A DNA stretch of 64,000 nucleotides, taken from contig DAISXY010000005.1 of assembly GCA_036825615.1 (NCBI GenBank), positions 62,001-126,000 on the forward strand, in the 5' to 3' direction. Shown here piece by piece: positions 58,659-64,000 of this stretch (position 1 is its first letter; the number at the start of each line of letters is the position of its first letter). The stretch comes from JAICXG01 sp036825615. Its GTDB lineage: Bacteria > Verrucomicrobiota > Verrucomicrobiia > Chthoniobacterales > UBA10450. Position numbers and translations under genes: made by a program. Under the pieces are notes generated by a model. That model saw only the letters and a list, made by a program, of their open reading frames with translations. It was not told the origin of the DNA and did no database searches.

Positions 58659-61600
58659 ATGAAAAAAACATCCACTGCACAATCCGCCTTCTTTAGGCTG
58701 CGTCTCGCTACCGGCATGTCGTTGCTCTTAGCTGGCGTGTTGGTGGGAGCACTGGGCCTTAGCCAGTTCTCCGCCCACGCACAGTCGCGGAACAACGCTC
58801 GCTCCAGCTCCGTCAATCCCCTCGTTCCCGCTGGGTTTGACTGTTCGCAGATCCATGCGCTCGGGCTCGACCGGCAGGAAAACCTGCGCGCTGGAGCGAT
58901 CATGATTTACTGCGGGCAGGCAGCGGGCGGCTCCGACGCCTCTGCCAACGGGTCTTACCCGATCACACGGCAGCTGTTGGCACCCTTGTCATTCGGAGGC
59001 GCGGACGTCGACCTGATTACGGGCACGGAGACGTCTCCTCATGTCACGCAGTCGGAGACATACACGCTGGCGAATCCGGACAACGCCTCCCAGGTTCTGG
59101 TCGCCTACAACGATTCCCGCGGCCTCAACGCCAGCCCGATCAATATCTCCGGTGCTTCTTTTTCCAGCGATGGCGGCACGACGTTTACTCGCCTGACAAA
59201 AACGAACGGCCAAAGCCCGTTTGATAACACCCTGGGCGATCCCGTGGGTCTCTACCACAAACCATCCGCCACCTGGTTGACCGTCTGGCTCGATATAGCG
59301 TGCGGTGGTCAAGGCTTGGGCGGTTACAAGTCCACCAATCCCTCCGACCCGAATAGCTGGACTCATTTCTGCGTTCACAACAATGCTTCCGACGATCGCG
59401 AATCCGGCTGGGCCGACAACAACCCGGCCAGCCCTTTCTTCGGACGCCTCTATATTTCCTGGAACAATTTCAGTGTTGGTGTCGGCGCCCTCTCCGTCAC
59501 CTACTCCTCTGACGGCGGTGTGACATGGCACACTCCGATATTGGTTAGTAACACGAGCACATTCATCCGCGACGTCCAGATTACGGGTGACACGAACGGC
59601 ACCGTTTATCTCGCGGGCATGAACGAAAACGGTGGCAACGGCAATCTCGCCCGCAACAACCTCATCTTTAAGTCGACGGATGGCGGCAACACCTTCACTA
59701 ACACCTACACCGGCCCGACCTTCAACGGACCTGGCGTTACTAATGTCGGCTACTTTGAATGCATGTTTAGCGATAATGGTGGCTACTGGCGGCACGAGGG
59801 CTGGGGTCAGCCGGCCGCCTTCAACAACGTGGTTCACCTGGTCTATGCCCAGCATGGCGCCGGCAGTGATGCGGGCGACGTCTTTTACATTCGCTCCACT
59901 GATGGCGGTGTGACCTTTGGCACACCATTCAAGCTCAATAGTGACACCACGACTCGTCCGCAATGGCAGCCGAACATCTCAGTCAGTCCGTCCGGGACTC
60001 TTCTGGCCACCTGGTATGATGGACGCGACAGCACCGGCTGCACCTATGGCAACCCATCCGTTCCCTGTTACAAAATGTACTCGCGCAAGTCGCTTGATAA
60101 CGGCGCAACCTGGCTGGCTGATGACGCGTTTTCGGACGTTGTCACCCCGCTTCCTGCACAACCCGATCCTGGCATCCAGGCCACCTATGCGGGCGACTAC
60201 GATTATGGTTCGGCCATCCTCGCCAAGCACGTTACCTCGTGGACCGACGGGCGGGTGACTATCAGCGGCCAATCCCAGCAGGATGCCATTACCGATCGGG
60301 AGCTGGTGGGCTTTGCTGTGACCAGCACCGACCCGGCTTGTGGCAGCACGATTACCAATCAGCCGACTGACTTTGTCGTCAACCTGAGCGACGCGGTCAA
60401 GCCGGCGACTGTCCAGGCAAGCGACTTCACCGTGAACGGGATTGCGGCGAACTCGATCACCCTCGGCAGCGGGAATACCCAGATCACCTTCCACTTCACC
60501 AGCTCGCCCGTCACGACGCAAGGGGTTCAGACAATGCATATCCCAGCCGGAGCCTTTAAGCGCGCTTCGGACAATAGTGCGAATCTGGATTTCACCTGCA
60601 CGTTCCGCTGGGACGTGACGCTGCTTCAGGTTACCACCACCAACCCACCGGTGGGTGGCACCTTCTCGCCGCCGGCGCCGAACGACTATCAATATGACGT
60701 CAATTTCAACGAGCCGGTTGATGTCGCTTCGGTCCAGACGAGCGACCTGATGGTGAGCGGCAATAGCGGCCCGAGTGTGACCGCCGTTACCGTGGTCAAC
60801 GGAAGCATGACGGCCCGATTCACCTTGCATATGAATTCCGGAGGAACCATGACCGCGAGCATTGCCGCCGGGGCGATCAATGACCAATTCGGCAATCCCG
60901 GCGCGGCCTTCAGCGGCAGTTACAACGTGGCGGGCAGTGTTTGTGGATGGTCGCCGGGCCCGAACCAGCCGAGTGTCGGAGTTCGCTCCGTCGGCGTCTA
61001 TTTCCCGGCTAACGGCAAGTTCTATGAGATGGGCGGACGCAGTTCCGATTCAGCGGGCAGCGATTTCCTGCATCCGTTCGAATACAACCCGACCACCAAC
61101 ACCTGGGCCACTAAGGCGGCCACTTATCCTGATAACCAGGTCAACAACATGGCTTGTGGTGTGCTGACGGTCGGTGGAACGCCCTTCATCTACTGCGTCG
61201 GCGGCTCCGCCGCTGGTGCCACCACCGCGACGGCACGCGTGTTCTTCTACAACCCGGTGACCGACACGATCACCAGTCTTACCAGTTCCGATAACTGGCC
61301 GGGCGATGTCGCAGGCACCATCCTGCCTGGCGGCTTTGCCGTAACCGGCAACAAGCTCTACATCCTCGGCGGGTTCAACATCAATGTCGCTTCGACCAAC
61401 CAGATCTGGGCCTTTGACCCGACCGCTGGCGCCGGCGCGAAATGGAGCCAGAAAGTAAACACGCCCGAAGGAGTCATGTATGCGCCCACCTGCGCAATCG
61501 GCGGCATCATCTATCTCGCAGGAGCTTCCGACTTCGCTGGCGGCACGGTGGTTGATACCACGAACTCGTTCAGCTTCAACCCAGCTACCAACACCATCGG

Positions 61601-62141
61601 CTCGATCGCGGCCATACCGCGGGCCACGGGGGAAACCCGGGGGCTGAATTACAACGGCCAGATGTTGGTAATGGGTGGCGGGAGAGTTTCACCGAATCCT
61701 TCCAATGAGGTGGATGTCTTTGATCCAGGCACTAACACCTGGTCAACGAGCATTTCGCCGTTCGTGACCCCGCGGCGCAATTTCGCGACCGATACGAACG
61801 GCACGACCACGATTTGGCTGGCCGGTGGCTATGCCAGCGACGGTGTGACACCGTTGGCCTCGATGGAGATCTTCGAGTGCACTTCTACGTCCGATACCGT
61901 GACGATTACCAAGGCACTGTATCAAACCTCGCGCAGCCAGCTTACCGTGACGGCGACCGATTCCGACCCAACCGCGGTCCTGACTGTCAAGGTGACGAGT
62001 TCGGGTGAAGTAATCGGAAGGATGCGGACTCGCGGCGACGGTAATTACCAATTGAAAGCGACTGGAATTGCAAATCCGGTCAATATCACCGTAACGAGTA
62101 ATCTCGGCGGGAGTGACTCCGCCGACGTCCGCACGCGCTAA
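58659..62141 (+). CDS. large secreted propeller protein with Ig-like and Kelch-type parts
   Basis: 1160 residues with a signal region (LRLATGMSLLLAGVLVGALG, then SAHAQ). Order: Asp-box/BNR-type blades (SSDGGTTFTRL, SSDGGVTWHTP, KSTDGGNTFTN, RSTDGGVTFG; about 170-500), two SbsA-like Ig modules (about 555-655 and 660-760), Kelch-type repeats (NPTTNTWATKA, NPVTDTITSL, NPATNTIGSI, DPGTNTWSTS; about 765-1075), and a C-terminal beta-sandwich. An extracellular adhesion or binding role is the inference. Upstream, 58426-58658 is A/T-richer non-coding sequence that must hold the promoter. Confidence 0.85.
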   Translation: MKKTSTAQSAFFRLRLATGMSLLLAGVLVGALGLSQFSAHAQSRNNARSSSVNPLVPAGFDCSQIHALGLDRQENLRAGAIMIYCGQAAGGSDASANGSYPITRQLLAPLSFGGADVDLITGTETSPHVTQSETYTLANPDNASQVLVAYNDSRGLNASPINISGASFSSDGGTTFTRLTKTNGQSPFDNTLGDPVGLYHKPSATWLTVWLDIACGGQGLGGYKSTNPSDPNSWTHFCVHNNASDDRESGWADNNPASPFFGRLYISWNNFSVGVGALSVTYSSDGGVTWHTPILVSNTSTFIRDVQITGDTNGTVYLAGMNENGGNGNLARNNLIFKSTDGGNTFTNTYTGPTFNGPGVTNVGYFECMFSDNGGYWRHEGWGQPAAFNNVVHLVYAQHGAGSDAGDVFYIRSTDGGVTFGTPFKLNSDTTTRPQWQPNISVSPSGTLLATWYDGRDSTGCTYGNPSVPCYKMYSRKSLDNGATWLADDAFSDVVTPLPAQPDPGIQATYAGDYDYGSAILAKHVTSWTDGRVTISGQSQQDAITDRELVGFAVTSTDPACGSTITNQPTDFVVNLSDAVKPATVQASDFTVNGIAANSITLGSGNTQITFHFTSSPVTTQGVQTMHIPAGAFKRASDNSANLDFTCTFRWDVTLLQVTTTNPPVGGTFSPPAPNDYQYDVNFNEPVDVASVQTSDLMVSGNSGPSVTAVTVVNGSMTARFTLHMNSGGTMTASIAAGAINDQFGNPGAAFSGSYNVAGSVCGWSPGPNQPSVGVRSVGVYFPANGKFYEMGGRSSDSAGSDFLHPFEYNPTTNTWATKAATYPDNQVNNMACGVLTVGGTPFIYCVGGSAAGATTATARVFFYNPVTDTITSLTSSDNWPGDVAGTILPGGFAVTGNKLYILGGFNINVASTNQIWAFDPTAGAGAKWSQKVNTPEGVMYAPTCAIGGIIYLAGASDFAGGTVVDTTNSFSFNPATNTIGSIAAIPRATGETRGLNYNGQMLVMGGGRVSPNPSNEVDVFDPGTNTWSTSISPFVTPRRNFATDTNGTTTIWLAGGYASDGVTPLASMEIFECTSTSDTVTITKALYQTSRSQLTVTATDSDPTAVLTVKVTSSGEVIGRMRTRGDGNYQLKATGIANPVNITVTSNLGGSDSADVRTR

Positions 62142-62174
62142 GCGCTGAGGGGATCTTAGGCACATCGCAACTAG

Positions 62175-62205
62175 TTCCGGGAGTCGTCCTAACCGACTCC
62201 CGGAA
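62175..62205. terminator. perfect 12-bp stem-loop after the propeller gene
   Basis: TTCCGGGAGTCG, loop TCCTAAC, CGACTCCCGGAA. It lies 34 bases after the stop codon. No T-run follows directly, so it may protect the 3' end or act with the next stem. Confidence 0.55.
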
Positions 62206-62229
62206 AGCTGCTGAGGCAACTCACCGGCG

Positions 62230-62268
62230 AAGGGTGTTTAGCGAAAGCTGGGCGCCCTTTTTGTTTTT
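62230..62268 (+). terminator. probable intrinsic terminator
   Basis: AAGGGTG pairs with CGCCCTT (62253-62259), followed by TTTTTGTTTTT. The strong T-run favours an intrinsic terminator ending the propeller-gene transcript before the convergent aceK. Confidence 0.6.
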
Positions 62269-62328
62269 CACAGCATACCGCGTCGCGAAGCTTTCGGTCG
62301 CTCGCCTACTTCGGAATCGCGCCCATCC

Positions 62329-64000
62329 TCAAGACTTCCCCAGGCGCCGTTCCTGCGTGTAGGGCAAAATCTCAGGAAGCTCGCCAGCGCGCAACCGGGT
62401 CTGGATTTCGCGCCAAAACTCGGGCCGAAACAGATCGCCATGCCGCGCGAGCAACGCCTTCCGCGCCGGCTCCGGGAAAGAAAGGAAACGCAGGAATTCC
62501 TCCGGAAAAATGTCGTTCTCGTGCACCGAGTACCACGGCTCGGCTGCGATCTCTTCCTCGTAACTGCGCGGCTCCGGCAACGCACGAAAGTTACAATCGA
62601 TGATGAGACACAGCTCGTCGTAATCGTAAAACACAACCCGGCCCCGACGAGTGAGTCCAAAGTTTTTCGTTAATAAGTCGCCAGTGAAAATGTTTGAAGC
62701 GGCGAGGTCCTTGATCGCCTGACCGTAATCGCAGGCGGCGGCGCTGGCGGAGTCTTCATCGGCTTCATGAAAAAACAAATTGAGCGGACGCACCCGGCGC
62801 TCGACATAGGCGTGCCGGACGAGCACATCATCCCCCTCCAGGCGCACGGTCGCGGCCGCATCGCGCAATAATCCGTCGAGAAGCGACGGTTCGAAACGCT
62901 GGCGCGCGATGCGCAGATGCTCGAACTCGTGGGCCTCCACCAGTCGTCCTGCCCGGTCGTGCTCGAACACGAGGCGATAGCGGGCCATGACATCATTGCG
63001 ATCGCTTTCTTTCGGAGCATCGAAGTGATCGCGGATTAACTTAAAGACCACATCGTAACTGGGCAGCGTAAAGACGAGCATGACCATTCCCCGCGCCCCT
63101 TCCGCGGCTACGAAATAGTCCTGTGCCGGCTCGAGATGCCGGACAAAATCGCGATAGAATTCCGTCTTCGCGTGCCGGTTAAAGCCAATCGCGTTGTAAA
63201 GGTCGGCGAGCCGTTTCCGCGGCATCAACTCCCGCAGCCAGCGGACGAGATCGAAGGGGCAGATTGCGAGGACGCGGAAGTAGGCGCGGGTGTAGGAGAA
63301 AAGAATCGCCAGGTCCGCTTCGCCGATGAGCAGGGCGTCGAGCGTGATTCCGGTCTCATCGGGATGCTGCAGGCAAAGCGCGATCGCGGTCGGCGGGCTC
63401 TCCCCCTTCCCGCACAGCCGACCAACCAGATAGGCGCCGCGCCCGCGATAAAAGATCGCGCCCGCGAGTTCGAGCATGAGCGGGTTCTGCTCCGGGCAGG
63501 CGGTGCGCAAATGCGTCACCGCCGCTTCGATACTCGACGCAAGATCCTTCCAGTGTTCAACCGCAAATCCGCCTAACGACTCACTGGTCAACGCACGTTC
63601 GAGCATTTCGGCGATCGAACCCGCGCTGAAGCGGGTCGCAATCTCCGAGTGCACCGCGCTCGGTGGCGCGTCGAAGTCGGTGTCGACAAATTCAATTGTC
63701 TGATCGACGCCTTCGGTCGCGAAAACGCGCCGGGTGAGAGAATTAAAAAAACTCTCCGCAATTTCGCGCCGGAGCGATTGCGCGATGAGGGAGGAATAAA
63801 CCGCTTTCATCGCCGTCCAGATCGGCCGCGCGCGCAAACGTTCGCCCATGAGCGCGCCGACCTCGTTTGTCAGGCCATCGAGCACCTGCGAGTAAAGGCG
63901 CAGCCGCTCGGCTGAGTCATCGAAGCTCCCGCGCCAGTCACGCTCGAGAAAGCGATCGCGCGCCCGCTCCGTGATTTCGCGGAAGCGCGCCTCGTACTCG
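62329..64000 (-). CDS. aceK: isocitrate dehydrogenase kinase/phosphatase (5' end outside window)
   Basis: The open frame continues to the right edge; the part beyond 63885 reads YEARFREITERARDRFLERD, the AceK N-terminus, so the start lies outside. Visible are the AceK regulatory part and the kinase-like part: ARGMVMLVFTLPSYDVVFKL (ATP loop and lysine), RLVEAHEFEHL, NIFTGDLLTKNFGLTRRGRV (catalytic segment), YDYDELC (metal Asp), and the C-terminal ENDIFPEEFLRFL. AceK phosphorylates and dephosphorylates isocitrate dehydrogenase to send carbon into the glyoxylate cycle. No aceA/aceB is visible here. Confidence 0.93.
   Translation of the reverse strand, partial: EYEARFREITERARDRFLERDWRGSFDDSAERLRLYSQVLDGLTNEVGALMGERLRARPIWTAMKAVYSSLIAQSLRREIAESFFNSLTRRVFATEGVDQTIEFVDTDFDAPPSAVHSEIATRFSAGSIAEMLERALTSESLGGFAVEHWKDLASSIEAAVTHLRTACPEQNPLMLELAGAIFYRGRGAYLVGRLCGKGESPPTAIALCLQHPDETGITLDALLIGEADLAILFSYTRAYFRVLAICPFDLVRWLRELMPRKRLADLYNAIGFNRHAKTEFYRDFVRHLEPAQDYFVAAEGARGMVMLVFTLPSYDVVFKLIRDHFDAPKESDRNDVMARYRLVFEHDRAGRLVEAHEFEHLRIARQRFEPSLLDGLLRDAAATVRLEGDDVLVRHAYVERRVRPLNLFFHEADEDSASAAACDYGQAIKDLAASNIFTGDLLTKNFGLTRRGRVVFYDYDELCLIIDCNFRALPEPRSYEEEIAAEPWYSVHENDIFPEEFLRFLSFPEPARKALLARHGDLFRPEFWREIQTRLRAGELPEILPYTQERRLGKS

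Noticed and set aside
58989..60887. Long minus-strand frames opposite the secreted propeller gene
   Set aside because: The plus-strand protein has a signal peptide and repeat blades throughout; the minus frames have neither.
7081..63579. GCCTAACGA word as a chromosome-segregation (KOPS) or Chi-type signal
   Set aside because: Those signals are strand-biased; here the two orientations are 11 and 11 within one window.
1..64000. tRNA or rRNA genes
   Set aside because: No cloverleaf-like stretch with the usual T-loop word and no rRNA-like segment was seen by eye; a covariance-model search would be needed to be certain.

Overview
The window is about 60% GC and densely coded. The gene content (TolB-like/TPR membrane proteins, a CSLREA-type beta-helix protein, ECF sigma factor and Ser/Thr kinase pairs, an orphan ADOP-type permease, RAYT transposase debris and many short palindromic repeats) suggests a soil-type Verrucomicrobiota chromosome, perhaps Chthoniobacterales. 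That assignment is an inference; no rRNA or tRNA gene was found to anchor it.

Layout. 1-7.8 kb: three paralogous membrane-anchored TolB-like/TPR proteins, a Tat-exported amidase and decayed relatives. 7.8-13.4 kb: short-chain fatty acid transporter AtoE, then an overlapping minus-strand pair (MFS transporter, secreted beta-helix protein) and a small secreted protein. 13.4-18.4 kb: an isobutyryl-CoA mutase of the IcmF type split into two proteins (B12-binding domain plus G-protein chaperone; catalytic subunit), small unknown genes, and a divergent SDR reductase. 18.4-28.3 kb: an ORF6N protein, then a three-gene cassette (ECF sigma factor, zinc-ribbon/Ser-Thr kinase/TolB/TPR protein, small secreted protein) present twice in tandem. 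Each kinase gene and each secreted-protein gene is preceded by the same two-block motif, TAA-N16-CTGCA, at identical spacing (4 of 4). This is the best candidate here for an undescribed signalling system.

28.6-33.2 kb: a LolA-like protein, a large Asp-box beta-propeller protein and OsmC. 33.0-36.6 kb: a nearly identical 1016-bp direct duplication (OsmC 3' end plus a complete VOC gene) flanking an intact RAYT transposase with 19-bp inverted ends, a frameshifted older RAYT scrap and an RHS/YD-repeat scrap. 36.7-50.2 kb: ADOP permease, CPBP protease, DUF1579, a class IV aminotransferase-like protein without an evident catalytic lysine, an S9 peptidase, a sulfotransferase-like protein whose plant relatives are fused to that aminotransferase, a GT39-type glycosyltransferase, two Tat-exported aldo/keto reductases around a TPR protein, and DUF1810. 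50.2-64 kb: two NTF2-like proteins, a receiver-domain protein, an M20-like hydrolase with altered metal ligands, an AI-2E family protein, a PAPS-type sulfotransferase, a family B DNA polymerase with degraded exonuclease motifs, a large secreted propeller/Kelch protein, and aceK running off the right edge.

Two sequence-level signals cut across the genes. First, the 9-mer GCCTAACGA (reverse TCGTTAGGC) occurs 22 times by hand count against about 0.5 expected, 11 in each orientation and in all reading frames; it is absent from 17.9 to 28.4 kb, exactly where the sigma/kinase cassettes lie. Second, a MITE-like family with GCCCTCAC/GTGAGGGC ends occupies most of the larger intergenic gaps. AtoE, the split mutase, the reductase and AceK (glyoxylate-branch control) fit an organism using short-chain fatty acids or branched acyl-CoAs, but they are not one operon.
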